Of a DNA stretch of 64,000 nt, positions 35,004-43,248 are shown in pieces. The position numbers and the translations under genes are program-made. How positions within the stretch are numbered: the first letter of the stretch is position 1; every line of letters begins with the position of its first letter. This DNA is from CAVVXN01 sp963772585. GTDB lineage: Bacteria > Planctomycetota > PLA2 > JAEUHO01. Under the pieces are notes generated by a model, which did no database searches, was not told the origin of the DNA, and was given only the letters and a program-made list of their open reading frames with translations. The stretch is from assembly GCA_963772585.1 (NCBI GenBank), contig CAVYXV010000002.1, forward strand, positions 744,001-808,000, read 5' to 3'.

Positions 35004-35891
35004 TCAGGGTAGCGGCGGCGGGGCGTGGCGGCCCGCGATCCACCAGGCCAGTGCGACGAAGAGGAGGGTGACGCCCGCGCCGAGCAGGGTCGCCGACGCC
35101 CGGTCTCCCCTGGGCAGCCGACGCGCCTCCGCGGTGATGCCCGCCGCGGGCGCGAGGAGGAAGAGGAGCGCCGACGGCGTGGGGAGGAAGGTCCGGTCCT
35201 CGTAGTTGAGGTAGGCCCACGCCGCGAGGACCAGCGTGCCGAAGACGGGCGCCGCCACAGCGGCCGCCGCATCGAAGCCCGGCCGCCGCCCGGTTGCGAC
35301 CGCGAGCAGGGAGACGACGAGAAGCGCGACGGCGAGGTTCGCGGTGGTCAGGCCGAGGGCGATCGACCCCGACGTCATGGCGAAGCAGACGGCCGCCACG
35401 CCGGCGGCGATGGCGACGGGGAGCAAGGGCAGGAGAGGACCGTCGCCACGGCGCGCGGCGGCGACGGTCCAGAGCAGGGTGGTTCCCGCCGCCGCGACAA
35501 GCGTCGCCGTCCAACGCGTCGCCGGAGCCATCACCGCGTGGGGCGCGAGGATCAACCAGGACGCGGCGAGAGCGGCCGTGAACCGCAGTCCGAACCGGAA
35601 CGCGGGCGGCAGCGGACCCACGACCTCCGCCGCGCCGAAGGCGAGACCGCCCACCGCGAACCAGGCCACCCACTCGAACGCGGACGTCGATGGCGCGAGC
35701 GGGAACGACGGCCAGTGCCGGTGGACGAGGAGGAAACCGAGAGAGAAGGCCATGGCGACGGCCACCGCCGGGGCGAGGCGCGCGCCGACGGCGGTCGGTT
35801 CGTGCGGGACGAGCGTGCCGGCGAGAAAGAGGACGCCGGCCGCGAGGCCGCTTGCGAGGACGCCGGGGAGTACCTCGACGGGAAGGGACAA
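35004..35891 (-). CDS. Polytopic membrane protein of unknown function
   Basis: 295 residues if the TTG at 35891 is used. About nine hydrophobic helices, rich in Ala and Val, for example GVLASGLAAGVLFLAGTLV, LAPAVAVAMAFSLGFLLVH and VSLLAVATGRRPGFDAAAAV. No conserved signature is recognised. Its start is 15 bp after the YceI stop and it ends five bases before the HExxH gene, so the three are probably co-transcribed. Confidence 0.7.
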   Translation of the reverse strand: MSLPVEVLPGVLASGLAAGVLFLAGTLVPHEPTAVGARLAPAVAVAMAFSLGFLLVHRHWPSFPLAPSTSAFEWVAWFAVGGLAFGAAEVVGPLPPAFRFGLRFTAALAASWLILAPHAVMAPATRWTATLVAAAGTTLLWTVAAARRGDGPLLPLLPVAIAAGVAAVCFAMTSGSIALGLTTANLAVALLVVSLLAVATGRRPGFDAAAAVAAPVFGTLVLAAWAYLNYEDRTFLPTPSALLFLLAPAAGITAEARRLPRGDRASATLLGAGVTLLFVALAWWIAGRHAPPPLP

Positions 35892-35906
35892 GGCCGAGGC
35901 GATCGG

Positions 35907-36494
35907 CTACTGGCGCGCCGCTTCCACCGATATCGTGATCCCGATCGTGTCGCCGATGCCCTTCTGCATCTTGTCGATGCCGTACGCGGCACGGCTCAGG
36001 CTCGTGGACCCCTCGAAGCCGATCTTCGGTTCGCCGTGCGGGCCGGGGCCCTCGCCCGTCTTCTTCATCCGGATGGTCAGGGGCTTCGTCACGCCGTGGA
36101 GCGTGAGGTTGCCGGTCACGTCCATCTCGTCCTCGCCGTGCTTCGCCACCGACGTGCTCCGGAAGGTCATCGTCGGGAACTGGTTCACGTCGAAGAAGTC
36201 GGGGCTCCTCAGGTGCTGGTCCCGCTTCTCGACACCCGTGTCCACGCTCTTCATCTGGACGGTGACCTCGACGGTCGAGGCGCCCGGCTTCTCGCCGTCG
36301 ACCGTGAGCGTCCCGCCGAAGTCGTTGAAGCGGCCGTAGACGAAGGCGAGGTCCGCGTGCTTCACGCGGAAGAGGATCGTCGAGTGGTTGGGGTCGATCG
36401 TGTAGGTGGCGGGCGCCGCCCGCGCCGCGAGGACCCCCAGGGCGAGGAAGAGCGGGGCGAGAGTGAGGGCGAGCGCAAGGCGGACCGTCGTCAT
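35907..36494 (-). CDS. YceI-family periplasmic protein
   Basis: 195 residues from the ATG at 36494, after GGAGGAA, starting with a signal peptide ending LGVLAARA. The mature domain is a lipocalin-like YceI barrel: ATYTIDPNHSTILFRVKHA, RFNDFGGTLTVDG, SPDFFDVNQFPTMTFRST and NLTLHGVTKPLTI are all diagnostic. YceI proteins bind long isoprenoid lipids (polyprenyl quinone precursors) in the periplasm. First gene of a likely three-gene operon. Confidence 0.95.
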   Translation of the reverse strand: MTTVRLALALTLAPLFLALGVLAARAAPATYTIDPNHSTILFRVKHADLAFVYGRFNDFGGTLTVDGEKPGASTVEVTVQMKSVDTGVEKRDQHLRSPDFFDVNQFPTMTFRSTSVAKHGEDEMDVTGNLTLHGVTKPLTIRMKKTGEGPGPHGEPKIGFEGSTSLSRAAYGIDKMQKGIGDTIGITISVEAARQ

Positions 36495-36647
36495 GCGGGA
36501 TTCCTCCGGAAACTCGGGCGGGCGTTCGTGCGCCCTCCCGCGGTCTACGGGAAGCGGACGTCCCCGACGGGACGAGGGTTGCACGCCGCGGCCGACCCGG
36601 GGCCTTCGCCCTGCCGTGTCCGGGGCGCGGTGCCTCCCGCGGGCGCC

Positions 36648-37595
36648 TCAGCGCACGGACATCTCGGAGGGGACGCCCAGGGCCTTGCGCGCCCACGGTT
36701 CGAGCGGCCGGCGGTGGCGGAACCCGAGGATCAGACGTCCCGGGACCTCCGGGAGGATCCCGACGCTCACCACCCGGATCGGGCCGCTCCAGACGTCGTC
36801 CACGCCGTCCGCGATGGACAGTTCGAGCGCCTGGCCCCAGTGGCGCGCGAAAGCGAGGACGCGGTCGGCGATCGGGGCGTCGTGGGGGAAGAACTCGTTC
36901 GTGTCGCCGACGTCCACCCACAGGTAGCCGCCGTCGGGGGAGAACTCGAGCGGACGGCCGGACAGCGCCGGCGCCTTGTGATGGCGACTCTCCAACGCCG
37001 CGGCGAGGCGCCCGGCGGCCCGCACGCCCGAACCGGGGCGCGGGACGCGGGTGACCTCCTCCCAGTCCAGGGCGGGGTCGTGCTGGCGGACCGTGCCCCG
37101 GAGCCCCGGGGGCCGCTTGGCGTCGGGCTCGCGAGGCTCCCGTCCGCGGAGGTCGCGGCGGGCGAGGGCCCCGTCGGCGGACTCCCCGGGCAACGGCAGC
37201 GCCAGGCCGAGGGCCTCGACCTCGGCCTCGTCGAGAGGCGGGAGCAGCTCGCAGCCGAGTTCGAGGCACCCCTCCTCCTCGCGGAAGGGCCCCATCCGGA
37301 CGACCCTCAGGCCGCGCCGGATGCGATTCCCCCGCGCCTCGGGCCCCAGCTCGACGATCAGGTTGACGGCGAGCTGCGTCCGCATCATCTCGGCCAGTCG
37401 TTCCAGGCCGAATTCCAGGCCCTTCTGACGGTCCTGGACGGTGACGCCCAGCCGGATGCCGGTGCGGCTGAGGTCCAGCACCCGGGCCTCGGGCCAGTGG
37501 GCGGGGGAGACGATCGCCACGGGCACGGCGCAGGCGACCCTCGCGGCCTCGCGGCTCTCACGGTTCGGGGGGTAGACACGCCGGCGTTCTTCCAC
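36648..37595 (-). CDS. PilZ-domain protein
   Basis: 315 residues from the GTG at 37595. Residues ~12-115 form a PilZ domain: NRESREAARVACAVPVAIV contains the RxxxR arm and RVLDLSRTGIRLG the DxSxxG motif that together bind cyclic-di-GMP. The remaining 200 residues include VWSGPIRVVSVGILPEVPG and may be a second, degenerate beta barrel. It is a plausible effector for the c-di-GMP made by the GGDEF protein at 2.5 kb, although there is no genetic linkage. Confidence 0.82.
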   Translation of the reverse strand: MEERRRVYPPNRESREAARVACAVPVAIVSPAHWPEARVLDLSRTGIRLGVTVQDRQKGLEFGLERLAEMMRTQLAVNLIVELGPEARGNRIRRGLRVVRMGPFREEEGCLELGCELLPPLDEAEVEALGLALPLPGESADGALARRDLRGREPREPDAKRPPGLRGTVRQHDPALDWEEVTRVPRPGSGVRAAGRLAAALESRHHKAPALSGRPLEFSPDGGYLWVDVGDTNEFFPHDAPIADRVLAFARHWGQALELSIADGVDDVWSGPIRVVSVGILPEVPGRLILGFRHRRPLEPWARKALGVPSEMSVR

Positions 37596-37672
37596 GGCCT
37601 CTCCGTCACACGGTCCCCGGCCCCATCGACCGGATCGGGCCCGGAAATGGAGTGCCGCCGGCCGACGACCCG

Positions 37673-37975
37673 TCACCAGGCCGGGCGTTCGCGACTCCAG
37701 CCCTGCTCCCGGAGCCGCCGCCACCGGGCGACCCAGACCATCTCGAAGAGGTCGAGGCGATCGGGGAGATGGGTGCGGACGTGGTCGCGGAGCCGCTCGA
37801 TCGCGAGGTCGACGTCGATGGCGGAGAGGTCGCCGTAGAGCAGCGTCCAGGTGAGGGCGTCCGCCCGGCGGCGGAGTTCCTCGGCGCGACGCCCGCACGG
37901 ACAATCGACGGCGACCCCGAACGAGGAGAGGGTGATGTCGACCTCGGCGCCGCACCAGGGGCAGGGGATGGCCAC
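37673..37975 (-). CDS. Small zinc-ribbon protein of unknown function
   Basis: 100 residues from a GTG at 37975. The N-terminus has CPWCGAEVDI and, 20 residues on, VDCPCGRRAEELRRR, a CxxC...CxC zinc ribbon. The rest is predicted helix rich in Arg and Leu (DLAIERLRDHVRTHL). Unknown role; it precedes the PilZ gene on the same strand by 77 bp. Confidence 0.72.
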   Translation of the reverse strand: MAIPCPWCGAEVDITLSSFGVAVDCPCGRRAEELRRRADALTWTLLYGDLSAIDVDLAIERLRDHVRTHLPDRLDLFEMVWVARWRRLREQGWSRERPAW

Positions 37976-38002
37976 CCGGCCATCGTACGCGCGCGGGGTC
38001 GG

Positions 38003-39373
38003 TCAGCCCGAGGCTCGGGACCTTCGACCGACGGCCGTCCCGAACGCGAGGGGGCGCCCGTCCGGCGGGCCCTCCTCGGCGCCGTCCCGGTACACGACGC
38101 GGCCGCGAAGCACGGTCGTCACGGGCCATCCGGCCAGCAGCATCCCGACGTAGGGGCTGTAGCCCGCGCGCGACCGGAGGGTCCCCAGGCGAAGCGGCAG
38201 GGCGATGTCGGGATCGACGAGCACGAGGTCGCCGTCGCCTCCGGAGTCGAGGCTCCCCTTGTTCGCAAGGCCGTAGACGCGCGCGGGTGCTTCGGTGGTC
38301 ACGCGGCAGACGTCGGACAGCGACAGCCATCCTTCCCGCACGGCCGTCAGGAGCAGCGGCAGGATCGTCTGCACGCCGGGGATGCCCGACGGGCTCTCCG
38401 GGTAGGGGCGGGCCTTCTCGGCGAGCGTGTGGGGCGCGTGGTCGCTGCCGATGCACGTGAGGACGCCGTCGACGAGCGCTTGGCGAAGCGCATCCTGGTG
38501 GCGGACGTCGCGCACCGGCGGGTTCATCTGCACGAGGCTCCCCCACCGCTCGTAGCAGTCGGGCGCCTGGAGGAACAGGTGGTTCGGCGTGACCTCGGTG
38601 GTGACGAGCTCGCCGAGGTCGCGTTCGCGAAACAGCGCGATCTCTTCCGCGGTGGAGATGTGGAGCACGTGGACGGGACGGCGCGTCTTCTCGACGAGGT
38701 CGAGCAACCGCGTGGTCGCGACGAGCGCCGTCTTCACGTCGCGGACGTCGGGATGGCGGCATACGGGCGTATGAGGGTCGATCGCCGCGTACCGTTCTCG
38801 CAGCCGGGGCTCGTGCTCGGAGTGGACGGCGACGCGGCGCTCGCCGCTCCTGAGGACCCGCTCGAGCGTCTCGTCGTCGGGGACGAGGAGGTTGCCCGTG
38901 GACGATCCCATGAAGATCTTCACCCCGGCGCAGCCCGGCGCCTGCTCCCACTCGCCGAGGCGGTCCGCGTTCTCCGCCGTCGCGCCCAGGAAGAAGGCGT
39001 GGTCGGCGTAGACGCGCCCGACGGCGCGCTGGAACTTGTCCCGGAGCCGCTCGGGGTCCGTCGTCGGCGGGTGCGTGTTGGGCATCTCCATGAAGGAGGT
39101 CACCCCGCCGGCGACGGCGGCGAGCGACCCCGACGCCAGGTCCTCCTTCTGCGGCTGGCCGGGCTCGCGGAAGTGGACCTGGGGATCGATCAGCCCGGGG
39201 AACACGAGCAGGCCCGCGGCGTCGAGCACCGCCTCGTCCGCCCGCGCGTCGAGGCCCTCGGCCACCGTCTCGATCCGGCCGTCCCGGATGCGGACGTCCG
39301 CGGCGTCCACGCGCTCCGCGGTGACCACCCGCCCGCCCTTGACGAGCAGATTCCTCTCGCCGATCGACGCCAT
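38003..39373 (-). CDS. pyrC: Dihydroorotase (class I amidohydrolase)
   Basis: 456 residues from the ATG at 39373; GGAGGG lies nine bases before it. The metal site HxH is in GLIDPQVHFREPG (here VHF, with the first histidine replaced by Gln-Val in the usual HxH position, as in some class I enzymes that read DxHVHFR). Other motifs are MEMPNTHPPTTD, GVKIFMGSSTGN, HSEHEPRLRERY, HVLHISTAEE and CIGSDHAPHTLAEKA. It hydrolyses dihydroorotate/carbamoyl aspartate in pyrimidine synthesis; allantoinase or hydantoinase activity is a fair alternative. The loss of the first His of HxH deserves a check. It stands alone. Confidence 0.82.
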   Translation of the reverse strand: MASIGERNLLVKGGRVVTAERVDAADVRIRDGRIETVAEGLDARADEAVLDAAGLLVFPGLIDPQVHFREPGQPQKEDLASGSLAAVAGGVTSFMEMPNTHPPTTDPERLRDKFQRAVGRVYADHAFFLGATAENADRLGEWEQAPGCAGVKIFMGSSTGNLLVPDDETLERVLRSGERRVAVHSEHEPRLRERYAAIDPHTPVCRHPDVRDVKTALVATTRLLDLVEKTRRPVHVLHISTAEEIALFRERDLGELVTTEVTPNHLFLQAPDCYERWGSLVQMNPPVRDVRHQDALRQALVDGVLTCIGSDHAPHTLAEKARPYPESPSGIPGVQTILPLLLTAVREGWLSLSDVCRVTTEAPARVYGLANKGSLDSGGDGDLVLVDPDIALPLRLGTLRSRAGYSPYVGMLLAGWPVTTVLRGRVVYRDGAEEGPPDGRPLAFGTAVGRRSRASG

Positions 39374-39529
39374 GGGAAATCCCTCCATTCCGACACGCTA
39401 CCGTCGGGTCGCCCCCTCGTCACCCCGCCTTCCGAACCCGGTCGGCGCCCCCCTCGTTGGGGGACGTGGGGCGCTTGCCGGTCCATGATGAGCCGTTTCG
39501 ACGTCCGCCCCCGACGAACGGCCCCGCCC

Positions 39530-40411
39530 ATGAAGATCTTCGAGCCCCACATCCACATGTTCAGCCGCGTCACCGACGACTACGAACGGATGGCGCTGAC
39601 GGGCATCCGGGCGGTGCTCGAACCGGCGTTCTGGCTGGGCCAGAACCGGACGCACGTGGGGTCCTTCATCGACTACTTCGACACGATCCTCGGCTGGGAG
39701 CGCTTCCGCGCCGCGCAGTGGGGCATCCACCACTTCTGCACGATGTCCCTGAACCCCCGCGAGGCCAACGACGACCGTGTCAACGACGGGGTCCTGGAGG
39801 TCCTCCCGCGCTACCTGGAGAAGGACACGGTCGTGGGCGTCGGCGAGATCGGCTTCGACGACCAGACCGACACGGAGGAGCGTTGCTTCCGCGCCCAGAT
39901 CCAGATGGCGGCCGAGCACGGCCTGCCGCTCCTCGTCCACACCCCCCACCGCAACAAGGTCCGCGGCTTCGAGCGCTCGATCCGGGTGATCGAAGACATG
40001 GGCTTCCCCATGGAGAAGGTGCTCCTCGACCACGGGAACGAGGAGACGATCAAGATCACGGGGGACCTGGGATGCTGGTCCGGCTTCTCCGTCTACCCGA
40101 ACACGAAGATGGACCCGCACCGGATGGTCGCGATCGTCCAGGAGCACGGCGTCGAGAGGATGATCGTGAACAGCGCGGCCGACTGGGGCGTCAGCGACCC
40201 CTTGATGATCCCGCGGACCGTGATCAAGCTGCAGCAGGCCCACGTTCCGGAGGCCGACATCGAGAAGCTGGTATGGCACAACCCGGTGGACTTCTTCGCC
40301 CAGAGCGGACGCATCGACCGGGCCGCTCTCGACCACCCCGCGGCGTCCAACCTCCGCGAGACCTGGGACGGGAACTCGCCGCTCCGCGGCCAGGACCCGG
40401 ATCGGATGTGA
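39530..40411 (+). CDS. TatD-like metal-dependent hydrolase, EboB type
   Basis: 293 residues from the ATG at 39530. FEPHIHMFSRVTDDYERMA holds the HxH metal site, followed by VLEPAFWLGQNRTHVGSFID and CTMSLNPREANDD, features of the TatD-like hydrolase of ebo metabolite-traffic clusters. VGEIGFDDQTDTEE and HTPHRNKVRG complete the barrel. The next gene, five bases on, is an EboA homologue, so this is a two-gene ebo remnant or minimal version. In cyanobacteria and pseudomonads the ebo genes are linked to moving a metabolite precursor to the periplasm. Confidence 0.85.
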   Translation: MKIFEPHIHMFSRVTDDYERMALTGIRAVLEPAFWLGQNRTHVGSFIDYFDTILGWERFRAAQWGIHHFCTMSLNPREANDDRVNDGVLEVLPRYLEKDTVVGVGEIGFDDQTDTEERCFRAQIQMAAEHGLPLLVHTPHRNKVRGFERSIRVIEDMGFPMEKVLLDHGNEETIKITGDLGCWSGFSVYPNTKMDPHRMVAIVQEHGVERMIVNSAADWGVSDPLMIPRTVIKLQQAHVPEADIEKLVWHNPVDFFAQSGRIDRAALDHPAASNLRETWDGNSPLRGQDPDRM

Positions 40412-40416
40412 GGACG

Positions 40417-41256
40417 ATGATCGACCTCCTGACGCCGCTCCAGGGGATCCTCGATGGCTCGGCGCGCTCCTTCCTGGAGGGAGCCCGCGGCGAGATCCGC
40501 GCACGCGGACCCGACCGCCTCGCCGTCCTCCTCCCGCAGCTCTCGCGGCGGCTCGGGCGAAAGCCCCTCGACGCCAAGCGCGTCCGGGAGCGCGACCTCG
40601 ACGTGGACCTCGCGGTCTGGCGCGCGTGCGACGCCGCCGGCGCGCTGCTCCTGGCCGACGCGGACGCCCCCGACGACGTGGTCGTGGACCTCTACCTCCA
40701 CGGCGACATGGAGGAACGCACCATCGTGCTCCGAAGCCTGGCGCTCCGGCCCGTCGGCCCCGGCACGATCCGGCTCCTCGGGGAGGTGCAGCGCACGAAC
40801 ACGGCCGTCCACGTGGAGGCGGGCGCGCTCGACAGCAACCTCGTCGTCCGCGCGCTGGACGGGCCCGCCGCCTTCGACGCCGACGACTTCCGCCGCATGG
40901 TCCTCAAGCTGGCCTTCATGGACCTCCCCGCCTGGCGGCTCTTCGGCGCGCTCGACCACGCCGACACCGAGCTCTCCCGCATGCTGATCGGCTACGCCAC
41001 CGAGCGCGAGGCCGCCGGCCGCTCCGTCTGGGTGGACACCTACCGCTTCATCGGCCGCGCCCCGGCCGAAGGCGCCGTCGCCCGCCTCCTCGGGGGCATC
41101 GAGCACGGAAGCGACCCCGTCCGCCGCGCGGCCGCCGAAGGCCTCGGCGCCCTCGGCCGCCAGGACCTCGTCCCCTACCTCCGCGAACGCCTGGTCCGCG
41201 AGCCCCACCCCGCCGTCACCCGCGCGATCGAGAGCGCCATCGCCGCCTCGGGGTAG
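40417..41256 (+). CDS. EboA-domain protein
   Basis: 279 residues from the ATG at 40417. LYLHGDMEERTIVLRSLAL, GEVQRTNTAVHVEAGAL and MVLKLAFMDLPAWRLFGAL, followed by LSRMLIGYATEREAAGRSVW, correspond to the EboA family. The last 50 residues look like a HEAT-type repeat (DPVRRAAAEGLGALGRQDLV). EboA has no known activity. Coupled to the EboB-like hydrolase upstream; eboC-F are not in the window. Confidence 0.82.
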   Translation: MIDLLTPLQGILDGSARSFLEGARGEIRARGPDRLAVLLPQLSRRLGRKPLDAKRVRERDLDVDLAVWRACDAAGALLLADADAPDDVVVDLYLHGDMEERTIVLRSLALRPVGPGTIRLLGEVQRTNTAVHVEAGALDSNLVVRALDGPAAFDADDFRRMVLKLAFMDLPAWRLFGALDHADTELSRMLIGYATEREAAGRSVWVDTYRFIGRAPAEGAVARLLGGIEHGSDPVRRAAAEGLGALGRQDLVPYLRERLVREPHPAVTRAIESAIAASG

Positions 41257-41290
41257 CACAAGGCGCCGAAGGGACCCGCGATCCCGCCCG

Positions 41291-41400
41291 GTACGGAGCC
41301 CGGTTTCTTTGTTCGAGATTCGCGCGACCACCGGGGCCTCCCTGGGTACGGAGCCCGGTTTCTTTGTTCGAGATTCGCGCGACCACCGGGGCCTCCCGGG
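41291..41400. repeat. Two tandem 55-bp repeats
   Basis: Units start at 41291 and 41346 and are almost identical; a third truncated start (GTACGG) is at 41405. Each opens with GTACGGAGCCCGG, related to the palindromes seen after other genes in this window, and contains TTTCTTTGTTCGAGATTCGC. An inverted fragment lies at 41717-41738. Two units with no spacers rule out a CRISPR. Confidence 0.85.
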
Positions 41401-41830
41401 CGAGGTACGGGTGAGGCCGCGATGGCTCCGCGCGCTCGGGCGGCTGCTCCCGGTCCCAGGCACCCGGGGATGAGCCGCGGCATCGCGCGGTGTGCCCTGT
41501 TTGGCGACCGGCGGGACTGCCGGGACTCCTCGCCACCCCCGCGGGCGACATCCCGCAACGCCCGCTCCGCCTGACGTCCGATGATCGGCCTTCCCTGACG
41601 CCATGGGCGTCGCCCGCGCACTCCGACGGGCGCGCCGCGGTCCCCGGGGCGTTCTCCCACCTGCGGCCCCCTGGGGAACGGGACCGCCCGTCGAGTGGGC
41701 GCCTACGCGGCCGAATGTCGAACAAAGAAACCGGGCTTCGATAGTCAGACGGGGAGCGACAGCCGCATGGCGAGGCGAGGCGGGGCGCGGCGAGGTCGCC
41801 GCGAGATCCGCCGGGAGCGGCGGAGGGCAA

Positions 41831-41899
41831 AGGCCCGTCCGTCAACAACTCTCACCTCTTCCACTCGCCTCCTGCAAGACTTGTTTCCGGCCAGGCCCC
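41831..41899. mobile_element. Internally deleted MITE remnant, copy C
   Basis: Inverted relative to copies A and B. Both ends are recognisable (GGCCCGTCCGTCAACAACT at the left; the reverse complement of GGCCTGGCCGGAAACAAGT at the right), but about 110 bp of the centre is missing. No clear target duplication remains. Confidence 0.68.
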
Positions 41900-42021
41900 A
41901 AGACGGCGCCATGCTGCTCCAGGAAATCGCGTGCGGTCGCGTAGGAAACCGGCGGGAAGGGCGGGCCCGTCGAGAACCACGGAGGCGGTCCTGACACCGT
42001 GCGCCCGCCAACGTACGGCTG

Positions 42022-42759
42022 CTATCGGAGCGCGGCGCGGCGGATGGCGGACAGGGCTCGGAACGCCGGGCTCCCTCGGAGGCGGGCGGCCTCTCCGAAC
42101 GCGTCTTCCAGGTCGTCGTCGAAGGGGACGTGGCCGAGCAGGGGGAGATCGTACGAGCGGGCGAGATCGGCCACCACGTCGTTCTCGCGGCGGCGCATGT
42201 TCTCGAGGACGCCCGCAACGGGGACGCGGAGCCGCCGCAGGAGGGCGGCGGCGCGGCGGATGGAGGCGAGCGCGACGGGCGATGCGGTCGCGACGACCAC
42301 GTAGCGCGCGCGGGCGAGGAGCCGGATCACGTCGAGCGCGGCGTCGCCCAGGCCCGGCGGCATGTCGATGACCAGCAAGTCGAGGTCGCCCCACCGGGTG
42401 ATCGCCAGCAACTCCACGAGGGCATTCGTGACGTCCTCTCCGCGAAGCGGCGCGGCGGCGTCCTTGGCGAAGTGGGCGATGGACATCGTGCGGACGCCCT
42501 CGTGCTCCGGGGGCTCGATCCCGAAGGGCTCGGCGGGAAAGCGCGTCTCGAAGCCGAGGATCACGTGCGCCGACGGGCTCGTGAGATCGAGGTCGAGGAG
42601 GCCGGCGCGAAGCCCGTCGTCGGCCGCGGCGAGGGCGAGCGAGGCCGCGACGAAGCTCTTCCCGATCCCGCCCTTCCCGCCGGTCACGGCGAGGATGGTC
42701 TCGACACCCGCGAGCCGGGCGTCGATCGCGGCCTCCCGGGCGTCACGCACCCTCGTCAT
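42022..42759 (-). CDS. MinD/Mrp-type P-loop ATPase, probable HypB-like partner of HypA
   Basis: 245 residues from the ATG at 42759, 17 bp inside the end of hypA. The deviant Walker A is TGGKGGIGKSFVAASLALAA, the MinD/Mrp form with a signature lysine; LLDLDLTSPSAHVILG and LLVIDMPPGLGDAALDVI are switch I and Walker B. In Thermococcus the hydrogenase factor HypB is of this Mrp/MinD type and works with HypA. The overlap with hypA here argues for the same job, nickel delivery, but Mrp-like Fe-S carrier activity is possible. No CxxC carrier motif is present at the C-terminus. Confidence 0.85.
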   Translation of the reverse strand: MTRVRDAREAAIDARLAGVETILAVTGGKGGIGKSFVAASLALAAADDGLRAGLLDLDLTSPSAHVILGFETRFPAEPFGIEPPEHEGVRTMSIAHFAKDAAAPLRGEDVTNALVELLAITRWGDLDLLVIDMPPGLGDAALDVIRLLARARYVVVATASPVALASIRRAAALLRRLRVPVAGVLENMRRRENDVVADLARSYDLPLLGHVPFDDDLEDAFGEAARLRGSPAFRALSAIRRAALR

Positions 42760-43174
42760 CGTCCACCTCGCCCTCCAGGGCCTCGAGCGAAACGCCCCGC
42801 CCGCCCTCGACCTCGAAGTCGGGGCTGGCGCAGCCGGGGCACGAGAAGAAGGCGTGCGCCAGCTCCGGGACGAAGTGGATCGCCTCGGTCTCGTCGTCGG
42901 TCCGGTCGCCCGCGGCCTCCCGGGCCGTGAAGACGCGGCCGCACACGCGGCAGCACAAGCGCGCGGGATCTTCGAGCACCTCGACTTCGATGCCATCGAT
43001 CCGCGGCTCGTCGCTCGGCAGCACTTCCCTCAGGGCGTCCTCGAACACGTCCGCCCGGATCTGCTGGAGCTCGCCGATCTTCACGACGACGCGAGTGATG
43101 CGGCGTAGACCCTGCTGCTCGGCCGTCTGGAGCGCGGCGCGGATCACGGCGTCCGCGAGGGCGTACTCGTGCAT
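42743..43174 (-). CDS. hypA: HypA-like nickel metallochaperone
   Basis: 143 residues. The N-terminal MHEYALADAVI has the His2-Glu3 nickel ligands, and VVVKIGELQQIRADVFEDAL is the conserved helix-strand. The zinc site is CCRVCGRVF and FFSCPGCASPDFEV (two CxxC pairs); the loop between them is longer and more acidic than in E. coli HypA. It inserts nickel into [NiFe]-hydrogenase (or urease). No hydrogenase genes are in the window, so the target is unknown. Overlaps the downstream ATPase by 17 bp. Confidence 0.93.
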   Translation of the reverse strand: MHEYALADAVIRAALQTAEQQGLRRITRVVVKIGELQQIRADVFEDALREVLPSDEPRIDGIEVEVLEDPARLCCRVCGRVFTAREAAGDRTDDETEAIHFVPELAHAFFSCPGCASPDFEVEGGRGVSLEALEGEVDDDEGA

Positions 43175-43248
43175 GCGTCCTCCGGTCCCGAGGCGAGGGT
43201 ACGCCCGCGCAGGGCTCCCTGCCCCGAGCGGGTGCTACCGTTCGGGCC

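Larger units (their letters stand above)
41257..42021. other. Non-coding, repeat-rich intergenic region
   Basis: 765 bp between convergent genes. It holds two tandem 55-bp units (41291-41400), an inverted piece of the same unit (41717-41738) and a deleted MITE (41831-41899). The rest shows no gene with sensible start, composition or similarity. Confidence 0.7.

Noticed and set aside
32941..37269. A 1442-codon minus-strand open frame
   Set aside because: Only the C-terminal 685 codons carry a protein-like sequence; upstream it shadows YceI, PilZ and the membrane gene.
41291..41400. CRISPR array
   Set aside because: Just two adjoining 55-bp units without spacers and no cas genes.
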